In this document: positions 37,609 through 48,053 of the stretch, piece after piece
Layout: every line of letters starts with the position of its first letter
Position numbering within the stretch: position 1 is the first letter of the stretch
DNA from: Hydrocarboniphaga daqingensis
GTDB taxonomy: Bacteria; Pseudomonadota; Gammaproteobacteria; Nevskiales; Nevskiaceae
Length of the DNA: 64,000 nucleotides
NCBI RefSeq assembly: GCF_900129825.1
Contig: NZ_FQWZ01000006.1
Coordinates: 83,674 to 147,673, forward strand
Direction of reading: 5' to 3'
Translations under genes and position numbers: made by a program
Notes under the pieces: model-generated
Seen by the model: the letters and a program-made list of their open reading frames with translations, nothing else
Database searches by the model: none
Told to the model about the DNA's origin: nothing

Positions 37609-38550
37609 ATGACGACGACCTCTTTCGAATCCATCGGCACACCCGGTCAGGCCTGGGGGCCGAACGAAGTGGCGATCTGGCGCGCGCGGCAACGACGGCA
37701 GCGGCGCTATGCCGACGATGTCGTGGCCGTGATCGATACGCTGCGGCCGCGCTACACCGTTAGCGAATACGGCCGTCTCGACGCGGTGGCGGACGGTTAT
37801 CCAGCCGAAGGCTACGCGCTGTACGCGCTGAGCAGTCCCGGCTGGCAGGCCCACCGGCCGAGCGTGCTGATCACCGGCGGCGTACACGGCTATGAAACCA
37901 GTGGCGTCCACGGCGCGCTGCGTTTTGCGCAGACGGCGGCGGGTGATTATCTGGGCCGCGTCAATCTGCTGATCGCGCCCTGCGTCAGCCCCTGGGCCTA
38001 CGAGACCATTCAACGCTGGAATCCGCAGGCACTCGATCCAAATCGCTCGTTCAGCGGCGCGGGCGGCACGCCGGAATCGGCGGCGCTGATGCGCTGGGTG
38101 GCGTCGTCGTCGGCGTCGTGGCAGATGCATATCGACCTGCACGAAACCACCGACACCGACGAGAGCGAGTTCCGGCCGGCGCTGGCCGCGCGCGACGGCG
38201 TCGAGCATGACCCCGGCGAGATTCCGGACGGCTTCTATCTGGTCGACGACAGCGAACAGCCGCAGCCGGCGTTTCAGCAGGCGATCATCGACGCGGTGTC
38301 GCGGGTCACGCATATCGCACCGGCCGACGCACGCGGCCAGATCATCGGCTCACCGGTGGTGTCGCCCGGCGTGATTCACTACCCGCTCGCACGCCTCGGG
38401 CTGTGTGCCGGCATGACGAACGCGCGCTACCGGACCACGACCGAGGTCTATCCCGATAGCGCGCGGGCCACGCCGGAGCAGTGCATCGCGGCGCAGGTCG
38501 CCGCGATCTGCGCCGCGATCGACCATGTGTTGACGCATACCGGGGACTGA
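37609..38550 (+). CDS. M14-family zinc carboxypeptidase-like protein
   Basis: A 313-residue putative metallocarboxypeptidase. Zinc ligands are visible as ITGGVHGYETSGVHG (HxxE) and WQMHIDLHETTDTDE (third His), with a C-terminal glutamate in RTTTEVYPDS as the likely general base. No signal peptide. It starts 89 bp after the ATPase gene at ATG 37609 and converges on the acyl-CoA dehydrogenase gene. Substrate not predictable. Confidence 0.82.
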   Translation: MTTTSFESIGTPGQAWGPNEVAIWRARQRRQRRYADDVVAVIDTLRPRYTVSEYGRLDAVADGYPAEGYALYALSSPGWQAHRPSVLITGGVHGYETSGVHGALRFAQTAAGDYLGRVNLLIAPCVSPWAYETIQRWNPQALDPNRSFSGAGGTPESAALMRWVASSSASWQMHIDLHETTDTDESEFRPALAARDGVEHDPGEIPDGFYLVDDSEQPQPAFQQAIIDAVSRVTHIAPADARGQIIGSPVVSPGVIHYPLARLGLCAGMTNARYRTTTEVYPDSARATPEQCIAAQVAAICAAIDHVLTHTGD

Positions 38551-38576
38551 TTCCCCGGCATGCCGACAGCGGGGCG

Positions 38577-39716
38577 CTACAGCGTGCGCGCGATCAACTC
38601 CTTCATAATCTCGTTGGTGCCGCCGTAGATGCGCTGCACGCGCGAATCGGCCCAGGCACGCGCGATCGGATACTCGGCCATGTAGCCGTAGCCGCCGTGC
38701 AACTGCAGGCATTCGTCGATGACCTTGCACTGCAGGTCCGATGTCCAGTATTTGGCAGTGGCCGCATCGTCGACGCCGAGCTTCTTCTTCAGCTGCATTT
38801 CGATGCAGCGATCGACATAGACGCGGGCGATCGCGATCTGCGCCTTGATCTCGGCCAGCTTGAAGCGCGTGTTCTGGTAGTGGGCAACCGGCTTGCCGAA
38901 TACCTTGCGGTTGCGCACGTAGTCCAGCGTGTGCTTCAGCGCATATTCGGCGCCGGCAACCGAGGTGATCGCGATGATCAACCGCTCCCAAGCCAGCTCC
39001 TGCATCAGCATGATGAAGCCCATGCCTTCGGCGCCGAGCCGGTTGGCCTTAGGCACGCGCACGTTGTCGAAGAACAGCTCGCAGGTGTCCTGCGCGTGCA
39101 TACCGACTTTCTTCAGCGGCCGGCCCTTGGTGAAGCCGGGACGATCGGCTTCGACGACGACCAGCGACAGGTCCTTGGCGCCTTCGCCGGTGTTGCCGGT
39201 GCGCACGACGACGATCGCGATGTCGCACAGGTAGCCGTTGGTGATGAAGATCTTCGAGCCATTGATGATGTAGTCATCACCGTCGGACACGGCCGTGGTC
39301 TTGACCGCCTGCAAGTCCGAGCCGGTGCCGGGCTCGGTCATCGCGATCGCAGCGACGAGCTCGCCGCTGGCCATCTTCGGCAGCCAGCGCGCCTTCTGCT
39401 CGCGCGATCCCATGTTGTTGATGTACGGCGCGACGATGTCGCTGTGCAGCGCAAAGCCCACACCGGAATCGCCGGCATGCGCCTGCTCTTCCATCAGGAT
39501 CACGCTGTACAGGATGTCGGTGCCGGCGCCGCCGAATTCTTCGGGCATCGTCGTGCACAGCAAGCCCAGCTCACCGGCGCGGTTCCAGACCGGGCGGTCG
39601 ATGTGCTGCTGCGCTTCCCAACGTTCGCGATGCGGCACGATCTCGTCGGCAAAGAAGCGCGCGACGGTCTTGCGGAAATCGTGATGCTCGGCAGAAAACA
39701 GCGTTCTCGGAATCAT
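38577..39716 (-). CDS. acyl-CoA dehydrogenase, long-chain type
   Basis: A 379-residue FAD acyl-CoA dehydrogenase. Markers: ALHSDIVAPYINNMGSREQK, AIAMTEPGTGSDLQAVKT, YIINGSKIFITNGY and IYGGTNEIMKELIAR. The latter lacks the Glu of MCAD-type enzymes; instead ELAWERLIIAI carries a Glu at the position used by long-chain enzymes, so LCAD-like. It passes electrons to ETF, and etfAB plus ETF-QO are encoded at 57328-60785. It is the third gene of the paaX-like/desaturase/ACAD operon. Confidence 0.94.
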   Translation of the reverse strand: MIPRTLFSAEHHDFRKTVARFFADEIVPHRERWEAQQHIDRPVWNRAGELGLLCTTMPEEFGGAGTDILYSVILMEEQAHAGDSGVGFALHSDIVAPYINNMGSREQKARWLPKMASGELVAAIAMTEPGTGSDLQAVKTTAVSDGDDYIINGSKIFITNGYLCDIAIVVVRTGNTGEGAKDLSLVVVEADRPGFTKGRPLKKVGMHAQDTCELFFDNVRVPKANRLGAEGMGFIMLMQELAWERLIIAITSVAGAEYALKHTLDYVRNRKVFGKPVAHYQNTRFKLAEIKAQIAIARVYVDRCIEMQLKKKLGVDDAATAKYWTSDLQCKVIDECLQLHGGYGYMAEYPIARAWADSRVQRIYGGTNEIMKELIARTL

Positions 39717-39774
39717 CGTGCAGCGCTCCTCTTATGACGGTTGTCGATGTGTGAATCGTGTTCGAGCGCAGCGC

Positions 39775-40752
39775 TCAGGCCGCGCGCGTGACTTGCGTCA
39801 GCACTTGGCGGTAGCTCGGTGGCGCGTCGACCACGCCGCGCTCGCGCAGCAGTGCATGCAGCTGCGGCAGCCGGTAGTACGGCACCGACGCCAGCGCGTG
39901 GTGTTCGATATGAAAGTTGACGCGCACGGGCGCCCACAGCAGCCGTTCGACGAGGTTGGCGTGCGTGGTGCGCGTGTTGCGGAACACGTCCGGGCCGCCT
40001 TCGAGCGCGCCGTGTTCGGCGATCGAGCGGATGCGCATCAGCAGCGGGAACGGCGTGATGTACGCGCCGACCCACAGCAGATACAGCCAGGCATGGCTGG
40101 TGGCGGCCAGCAGCGCCAGCAACACGGCGTTGGTCAGCCACATGCCGGACGATTCGCGCACGAAGCTCGCGGCGTAATGCCACCAACGGCGGCCATCGCG
40201 AGGCAGCTTCTCAACGTTGTTGGCGACGGTCCACTTGATGACGCCGGCGTCCATCAGCACCAAGCCGAAGATCAGCTTCAAGCCGGTCAGGCCGCTGATG
40301 TCGCGCAGCATCTTGCGGCGCAGCGACGCACGCGACACCGGAAAGCCGGCGTGCAGCGACAGATCGGGATCGTCGGCGGTGCCGGTGCGCGTGTGATGCA
40401 CCAGATGGTGGGCGCGATACTTGGCCACGTGCTGCCAGACCGGACGCGCACACAGCCAGTCGGCGAGCACTTCGTTCATCCAGCGCGTCTTGAACAGCGT
40501 GCCGTGCGCTGCCTCGTGCTGCAGAATGCCGAACGCCAGCTGGCGGCCGGCGATCAGCAGCAGCGCCACGACGATCGTCAGCGGGTTGGGCCAGATCGCC
40601 ACCAGCGCCATCGCAGCCGCGACGATCGCCCAGGTCGAGACGATCGCCCACAAGCCGCGCGCGTCAGAGCGCTGCGTCAGCGCGGTGATTTCGGAAGCCG
40701 TCAGCAGGCCTTTCAGCGGCCGGCGCGGATCGGTGGATCGGTTCGGGGTCAT
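39775..40752 (-). CDS. membrane fatty-acid desaturase
   Basis: A 325-residue di-iron membrane desaturase. The three histidine boxes are present: QHEAAHG, RAHHLVHH and NFHIEHH, placed between four hydrophobic spans. ATG 40752 follows a GGAG. It lies 31 bp downstream of the PaaX-type regulator gene and 58 bp upstream of the ACAD gene on the same strand. The third box of the HxEHH type suggests a FA_desaturase (PF00487) enzyme acting on acyl lipids or acyl-CoA. Confidence 0.93.
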   Translation of the reverse strand: MTPNRSTDPRRPLKGLLTASEITALTQRSDARGLWAIVSTWAIVAAAMALVAIWPNPLTIVVALLLIAGRQLAFGILQHEAAHGTLFKTRWMNEVLADWLCARPVWQHVAKYRAHHLVHHTRTGTADDPDLSLHAGFPVSRASLRRKMLRDISGLTGLKLIFGLVLMDAGVIKWTVANNVEKLPRDGRRWWHYAASFVRESSGMWLTNAVLLALLAATSHAWLYLLWVGAYITPFPLLMRIRSIAEHGALEGGPDVFRNTRTTHANLVERLLWAPVRVNFHIEHHALASVPYYRLPQLHALLRERGVVDAPPSYRQVLTQVTRAA

Positions 40753-40783
40753 CGTCACACTCCAGCGTTGATCGGGCACATCG

Positions 40784-41644
40784 TCAGTGCATCGGCAGCG
40801 GCGACACCGCTGCGGTCGCCGTGCGGTCGGGTATCGGCTGCAGCACCATCTGTCGCCACAGGCCGTGGCCGGCTTGGTCGAAGCGCAGCACCGTCTGCGT
40901 GAACGCGGCGCGGCGCGCGGTATCGACCAGCGGGTCCGGCAGCAGCGGATCGAACACCAGCTGGCGAATCGCCTTGTCGCCGAGCAGATAGCATTCGCGC
41001 GCTGCCGTTTCCCGCTCCAGCCCGGCGTAACGCGCCAGCCAGTCGTCGAGTTGCGCGCGGGTCTTGTCGTAGGCGCGGTTCAGCGTCTTGCCGTCCCAGA
41101 GGCCGCGGGCGCGGCGTTCGCGCTCATCGTCCAGGCCAGACGCGACATAGACCGCCGCATCACGCTCCAGCCCCAGCGAATACAGGCGCTCGCGCACGCC
41201 GTCGACGCCACCGACCAAGTTGTCCGGGCGCAGATACAGGCCGCGCTCCAGCTCGCGCATGCCGAGCAGCGTCAGCGCGCGGTCGCGCACGCGCAGTGCC
41301 GCGCGGTCGCGCCGGCCCAGCGTCGCCGTGTGCGCGACGACCCAGTGGCCGGTCCACGGCCGCACGCGCGCTTCGGCACTGCGCCACTGCGTGATCTCGG
41401 CGGCCAACTCAGCCGACTCGGGGCCGAGCTGGTACGCACCGCGCGCGGTCGCCGCGATCATGCCGGCGCCCGACAGCCGCACCAGCGCGACGCGGACATG
41501 GTTCTCCGACAAGCCGAACAGCGCGCAAGCGGCGATCGCATCGCGCGTGGACAGCGCTTGACCGTCGGCGGCCATCAGCAGCTTGAGGATGATTTCCTTG
41601 GGCTGGATACCCGCTTTACTACTGGTTCGGCTGGATTGCGTCAT
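40784..41644 (-). CDS. PaaX-family transcriptional regulator
   Basis: A 286-residue regulator with an N-terminal winged helix (LKLLMAADGQALSTRDAIAA, ALFGLSENHVRVALVRLS) and the PaaX central/C-terminal domains (YGLWDGKTLN-like RGLWDGKTLNRAYDKT, DPLLPDPLVD). PaaX proteins repress phenylacetyl-CoA-type catabolic genes in response to acyl-CoA ligands. Here the downstream genes are a desaturase and an acyl-CoA dehydrogenase, so an acyl-CoA ligand is plausible (inference). A perfect palindrome GTAACGTTAC lies 6 bp upstream of its start. Confidence 0.85.
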   Translation of the reverse strand: MTQSSRTSSKAGIQPKEIILKLLMAADGQALSTRDAIAACALFGLSENHVRVALVRLSGAGMIAATARGAYQLGPESAELAAEITQWRSAEARVRPWTGHWVVAHTATLGRRDRAALRVRDRALTLLGMRELERGLYLRPDNLVGGVDGVRERLYSLGLERDAAVYVASGLDDERERRARGLWDGKTLNRAYDKTRAQLDDWLARYAGLERETAARECYLLGDKAIRQLVFDPLLPDPLVDTARRAAFTQTVLRFDQAGHGLWRQMVLQPIPDRTATAAVSPLPMH

Positions 41645-44128
<2,484 letters not shown>

Positions 44129-44177
44129 CACGCGGCAGCAGCAGGCCAGGCGGCCTGCGCATCATGGGTCGTCATCA

Positions 44178-44208
44178 CGGCGGCGCCTCAGGGCGCCGCC
44201 GTTTTTTT
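44178..44208 (+). terminator. rho-independent terminator after katG
   Basis: Perfect 10-bp stem CGGCGGCGCC (44178-44187) / GGCGCCGCCG (44192-44201), TCAG loop, then seven T (44202-44208). Confidence 0.93.
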
Positions 44209-44276
44209 GGGCTTGATGTAAAGCGGCCTAAAGCCGCCCGTTTCATCGTCGCCCGCGCGACTTGTGGCCGCGACGG

Positions 44277-44651
44277 CTACGCGGCTTTGGGCGCTAGCCG
44301 CTGATTGATCAAACTCTCGGCCGGGATGTTGAAGCGCTGGTTCAGCGCTTGGATCATCCGGATCGTCAGCGGCCGTCGGCCAGCCAACACCTCGTAAACG
44401 CGGTTTTTCCTGCCGATTGCAGGCACAAGGTCGTCGACCGTAAGGCCTTGCTGTTCCATCCTGAACTTGATCGCAGCGACCGCGTCCGGGAGGTCCATCG
44501 GAAAGTGATTCCGCTCATAGGCTTCGACCAAGGTCGTCAGTACGTCGAGGCGGTCACCCGCTTCGGTGCCCGCCTCGGCCGACATGATCATCTCGATCTC
44601 GCGCAGCGTCGCACGGTAGTCGGCTTCGGTCTTGATGGGTCGGATATTCAT
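44277..44651 (-). CDS. higA: HigA-type antitoxin (XRE helix-turn-helix)
   Basis: A 124-residue antitoxin/regulator. The C-terminal half (about 60-115) is an XRE helix-turn-helix (FRMEQQGLTVDDLVPAIGRK, VYEVLAGRRPLTIRMIQALN). The N-terminal MNIRPIKTEADYRATLREIE is typical of YgjM/HigA-like antitoxins. It starts 9 bp downstream of the toxin gene; toxin-first order is normal for higBA. Confidence 0.92.
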   Translation of the reverse strand: MNIRPIKTEADYRATLREIEMIMSAEAGTEAGDRLDVLTTLVEAYERNHFPMDLPDAVAAIKFRMEQQGLTVDDLVPAIGRKNRVYEVLAGRRPLTIRMIQALNQRFNIPAESLINQRLAPKAA

Positions 44652-44660
44652 GTGCGCTCC

Positions 44661-44963
44661 TCAAATGGTCTGCGCGTCGATCTGGTCGTACTGCCGATGA
44701 GTGCCGATGAAGCGGATGTACACAACGCGATACGGATAATTGATCCAAACGACGAGGCGGTACTTGTTTCCGGCAATGTTGAAAACGACGCGCCCGTCCT
44801 TCTGGACGCTGGCATTGCCGAACGGCTGCTTCACGTCGCTGGGCGTGGACCAATCGGCTTTCACCGCTTCGCGATACCAAGCCATCGTCGCTTCTTCGGC
44901 GTCCTGATATTCGGACTTGCCGGACCAGAACAACTTCAGGGTCGACACCGCGATGATTCTCAT
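44661..44963 (-). CDS. higB: HigB-type mRNA interferase toxin
   Basis: A 100-residue RelE/HigB-superfamily toxin, expected to cleave mRNA on the ribosome. It opens MRIIAVSTLKLFW and ends in the conserved NKYRLVVWINYPYRVVYIRF and GTHRQYDQIDAQTI. The ATG at 44963 is chosen; the upstream extension (to 45056) crosses a palindromic operator-like sequence and is not part of the family. Confidence 0.92.
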   Translation of the reverse strand: MRIIAVSTLKLFWSGKSEYQDAEEATMAWYREAVKADWSTPSDVKQPFGNASVQKDGRVVFNIAGNKYRLVVWINYPYRVVYIRFIGTHRQYDQIDAQTI

Positions 44964-44973
44964 AGCCGACGCT

Positions 44974-44990
44974 AGTCCCAGACTGGGACT
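44974..44990. promoter_or_regulatory. palindrome upstream of higBA (putative autoregulatory operator)
   Basis: AGTCCCAG-A-CTGGGACT, a perfect 8+1+8 inverted repeat beginning 11 bp before the higB start. HigA antitoxins repress their own operons through such palindromes; binding here is inferred. Confidence 0.7.
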
Positions 44991-45144
44991 CACGCAAGAA
45001 TCGCAACGCGACGCCACCGCAGTAGACGGTGCATGGCGCGCGGCTTGACCCACCATGGGATGCGCATCAGCCTAGCAACGCGGCAACGTGCAACCACGCT
45101 CGGTTGCCACTGAATGCCGCCACCCAACGCCAAGGAACCGGCCG

Positions 45145-45621
45145 ATGATCCAAGCCACCGAACTCGACCTCGTCATCACCCGGACGCTGCGCGTGCCACC
45201 GGCTGCGATCTGGAAGGCGTGGTCGGACCCGGCGCATTTGCAGCACTGGTGGTGCCCCAAGCCGTGGACCACCGAGGTGCTCGCGTACGACCTGCGGCCC
45301 GGCGGCGCGTTTCATACGCGGATGAGCGGCCCCGACGGCGAGGTCAGCGACAATCCGGGATCGTTTCTGGTCGTCGAGCCCGGCGCGCGGCTGGTGTTCA
45401 CCAGCGCGCTGGCGGCGGACTGGCGTCCGGCCGTCGACAGCTGGATGCCGATGACGGCCTGCATCGACATCGCACCCGACGGCGCCGGCGGCACGCGCTA
45501 TACCGCCACCGTGCTGCACCGCGACCTCGCCGGCCGCGAGCAACACGAGCAGATGGGCTTCTACGACGGCTGGGGCGTCTGCATCGACCAGCTCGAAGCC
45601 TATGCTGCCGGGCTCAGGTAG
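45145..45621 (+). CDS. AHSA1-type SRPBCC protein
   Basis: A 158-residue AHSA1/START-fold protein: LVITRTLRVPPAAIWKAWSD, LQHWWCPKPWTTEV, YDLRPGGAFHTRMSGPDGE and the C-terminal MGFYDGWGVCIDQLEAY motif are all typical. Start at ATG 45145; the frame extends 57 bp further upstream. Ligand and function unknown. Lone gene between higBA and the second purine island, converging on the latter. Confidence 0.88.
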   Translation: MIQATELDLVITRTLRVPPAAIWKAWSDPAHLQHWWCPKPWTTEVLAYDLRPGGAFHTRMSGPDGEVSDNPGSFLVVEPGARLVFTSALAADWRPAVDSWMPMTACIDIAPDGAGGTRYTATVLHRDLAGREQHEQMGFYDGWGVCIDQLEAYAAGLR

Positions 45622-45645
45622 ACGTCACCAACGACGACAACCGGC

Positions 45646-47103
45646 CTACTGGCGCGGCAGGCACAGCTGGTAGCGCTTGCAGGTGAACGAGTAGCTGACC
45701 GGCTGCACGTCCTTGATCGCGGCCATGCCCTGCTTCTGGAACTGCGCCGCATAACGCGCGATCCGCGCGTCGTACTCGGCCAGCAGCCGCTGTTTGACCG
45801 GCGCCTGGACGAAGCTGTGGATCAGCGAATTGCGACCGAGCTGCACAATCTCTTCCCAGCTCAGATTGAACTCGCGAACAGCGACGAAGAACTCGTCGGT
45901 CATGTTGGAATCCCACATGCCGCGGTCGTCGGTCGATAGCGCCACCGGGATACCGGTGCGCAGGTATTCCGGGAACGGGTGCTGGCGATAGTCGCGCACG
46001 TATTCGAGCAGCAGATTGCTGATCAGATTGATCTCGACCAGATACGGACCGTGCTGCATCCGCAGCATTGTGTCGGGATCGCTGATCAGGTTGACGCCAT
46101 GGCCGATGCGCGTGGCGCCGAGCAGCAGCGTGTCGCGGATATGGGTGTTGGGCTCATCGACTTCGCCGGCGTGGATCGACAGCGCGATATCCGGATAGCG
46201 CAGCCGCAACTCGCGCAGCGTCGGCAGGAAACGCAGCGGATGACCTTTGTCGTCATCTTCGCGGCCGACCATGTTGACGCCGACATACAGCTCGCGATGC
46301 GCGTCGGTGAACGCATACAGATGACGCAGATCGTCTTCGGCGTTGGGCAAAAAGCGCAGGATCGAACTCTGGAAACGCACAGTGACGCCAGTGGCCTTGG
46401 CGTCGGGCGCCGCGATGCGGCGCGAGTACATCGCCACGACTTCATCTTCGCTGTATTCGCTGCCGTCGGCCTTCAGCGTGTGATCGGCACCTTCCTGGGT
46501 TTCGAGATACAGCAGATTTTCATGGCCGAACGCCTGCATGTTGCGGTACAGGATCTCGGCGACGATGTGCGGATTGCGCGCGATGTCGTTGAGCCGCTCC
46601 CAGTGGCGGCCGAAGAACTCGTTGCGGCCCTCATAGGGCTTGTCGAGCCGGATGCTGTCGAGCCAGGCCTGGCGTTCGGTCGAATCCAGGTCCTGCAGTC
46701 GCTTGTATTCGCCCTTCTCGCAGTCGCTCAGGCCGGCGTACGTCGAGCCCTGAATGTTGCGGAACAAAATCAAATACGGCGCGAAGCTGTATTCGTTGGT
46801 GCCGTAGGCCGCGCAATTGTTGATCCGCACCTTGGTGTAGTAGGTGTAGCCATTGCGCTGCTGTGCAATGGCTTCGTCCCACCACCATTCGGCGAGCCCC
46901 GCGCCGGTCAGATGGTGGTGCAGGTCGCCGCCTTTGGGCATCGCATACAGGAACTGGTACAGCTGCTGCGGGCTGGCCTCGGCCTTGAACTTTTCAAACC
47001 AGGGCTCGGCCGCTTGCCCGGTCAGACTGGCCGCCAGCAAGCCCAGCGCCGCAACGCAGCGGCGCAGCGTGAAGGTGTTGATCCGCATGATGCTCATCCG
47101 CAT
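45646..47103 (-). CDS. exported adenosine deaminase (ADGF/ADA2-like)
   Basis: A 485-residue ADA-superfamily deaminase with a signal peptide (CVAALGLLAASLTGQAAEP). Active-site motifs: GGDLHHHLTGAG (metal histidines), LSIHAGEVDEPN (catalytic Glu), TRIGHGVNL and ALSTDDRGMWDS (metal Asp). Its length and secretion resemble adenosine deaminase-related growth-factor types rather than the 330-residue cytosolic enzymes. It probably deaminates adenosine or deoxyadenosine in the periplasm. It is the last of five leftward genes; 26 bp after the nucleosidase gene. Confidence 0.88.
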   Translation of the reverse strand: MRMSIMRINTFTLRRCVAALGLLAASLTGQAAEPWFEKFKAEASPQQLYQFLYAMPKGGDLHHHLTGAGLAEWWWDEAIAQQRNGYTYYTKVRINNCAAYGTNEYSFAPYLILFRNIQGSTYAGLSDCEKGEYKRLQDLDSTERQAWLDSIRLDKPYEGRNEFFGRHWERLNDIARNPHIVAEILYRNMQAFGHENLLYLETQEGADHTLKADGSEYSEDEVVAMYSRRIAAPDAKATGVTVRFQSSILRFLPNAEDDLRHLYAFTDAHRELYVGVNMVGREDDDKGHPLRFLPTLRELRLRYPDIALSIHAGEVDEPNTHIRDTLLLGATRIGHGVNLISDPDTMLRMQHGPYLVEINLISNLLLEYVRDYRQHPFPEYLRTGIPVALSTDDRGMWDSNMTDEFFVAVREFNLSWEEIVQLGRNSLIHSFVQAPVKQRLLAEYDARIARYAAQFQKQGMAAIKDVQPVSYSFTCKRYQLCLPRQ

Positions 47104-47129
47104 GGGTAGGTTCGACAGATATACGACGC

Positions 47130-47978
47130 TTACAGGTATTTGAGCAGATGCAGGCTGAAATACGCTGCCTGCCGCGCCGCGATCGGGCCGAGTCGCAGAT
47201 AGTCGTCGTTCGGCGCCTCCTGCGCGACGTTGCTGCCAGCGCGGACGATCAAGTAAGGCACGCCGAGCGCTTCGCAGACATGGCCCAGCGGGGCCGACTC
47301 CATCTCCATGATGTCGGTATGGAAGCGGCTGCGTAGCAGGTCGATGCGCGCCTGGGTCACGCCGAACAAGTCGGATGACGACACGACGCCGCGCCGCACC
47401 TTGATCGTGTACGTGTCACCGTTGGCGCTGACTTGCGGCGCGCGATAGCTGGCGATCGCTTGATCGGCGAGCTTGAGCAGCGACGACGGCGGCGCGAATG
47501 CGTTCTCCACTTCGCTGCCGTCGGCCGGACTGTTCATCGGCCGGTACACCATGTCGTTGCGCGTCAAGCTGCCGTAGTCGTGCTCGTGCGTGACGGTGGC
47601 GACGATCACATCACCGGTGCGCAGCTGCGGCTCGATGCGCGCGCCGGTACCGCTCATCAACACCAGGCGCGGCTTGAACTCGGTGATGAACAGCGTCGTC
47701 GTCATCGCCGTGTAGGTCTTGCCGATGCCGGTGATCGCAACGACCACCGGCTTGCCGTCGATGTGCCCCTGCCAGTACGGAATGCCTTGCAACGAGCGCT
47801 TCTGCGCATCCTTCATCGCGTCGACGAACGGCGGAATCTCTTGCGGCACGGCGCCGAGAATCACGATCGTGTCGCTGGGCGAATAGTGCAGCGGCGTCGC
47901 GGGCGCCTCGGCCGCGTTGACGGCAAAGCTGGCGCACAGCGCGGCGATCGGCCACCACGACAGGATTTTGGTTCTCAT
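47130..47978 (-). CDS. exported nucleosidase (MTA/SAH nucleosidase-like, PNP_UDP family)
   Basis: A 282-residue phosphorylase-superfamily protein with an N-terminal signal sequence (ILSWWPIAALCASFAVNAAE). Core features: TIVILGAVPQEIPPFVDAMK at the fold entry, VAITGIGKTYTAMTTTLFI, MSGTGARIEPQL, and the ribose/base site DIMEMESAPLGHVCE with RAGSNVAQEAPNDDY. Such enzymes hydrolyse adenine nucleosides; the precise substrate is uncertain. ATG 47978 is chosen over a frame to 48026 to place the signal at the start. Sits 75 bp after the NUP gene. Confidence 0.85.
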   Translation of the reverse strand: MRTKILSWWPIAALCASFAVNAAEAPATPLHYSPSDTIVILGAVPQEIPPFVDAMKDAQKRSLQGIPYWQGHIDGKPVVVAITGIGKTYTAMTTTLFITEFKPRLVLMSGTGARIEPQLRTGDVIVATVTHEHDYGSLTRNDMVYRPMNSPADGSEVENAFAPPSSLLKLADQAIASYRAPQVSANGDTYTIKVRRGVVSSSDLFGVTQARIDLLRSRFHTDIMEMESAPLGHVCEALGVPYLIVRAGSNVAQEAPNDDYLRLGPIAARQAAYFSLHLLKYL

Positions 47979-48053
47979 GCGGACAAGTCTCAGTGCTGCA
48001 ACCGACGCGGCTCGTGCCGGCGCCAAGGATGATGTGCCGCCATCACGCTGCGA

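Noticed and set aside
38540-38558. Stem CCGGGGA/TCCCCGG at the end of the M14 gene as terminator
   Set aside because: The 7-bp stem overlaps the stop codon and no T-tract follows on either strand, so it is not supported as a terminator.
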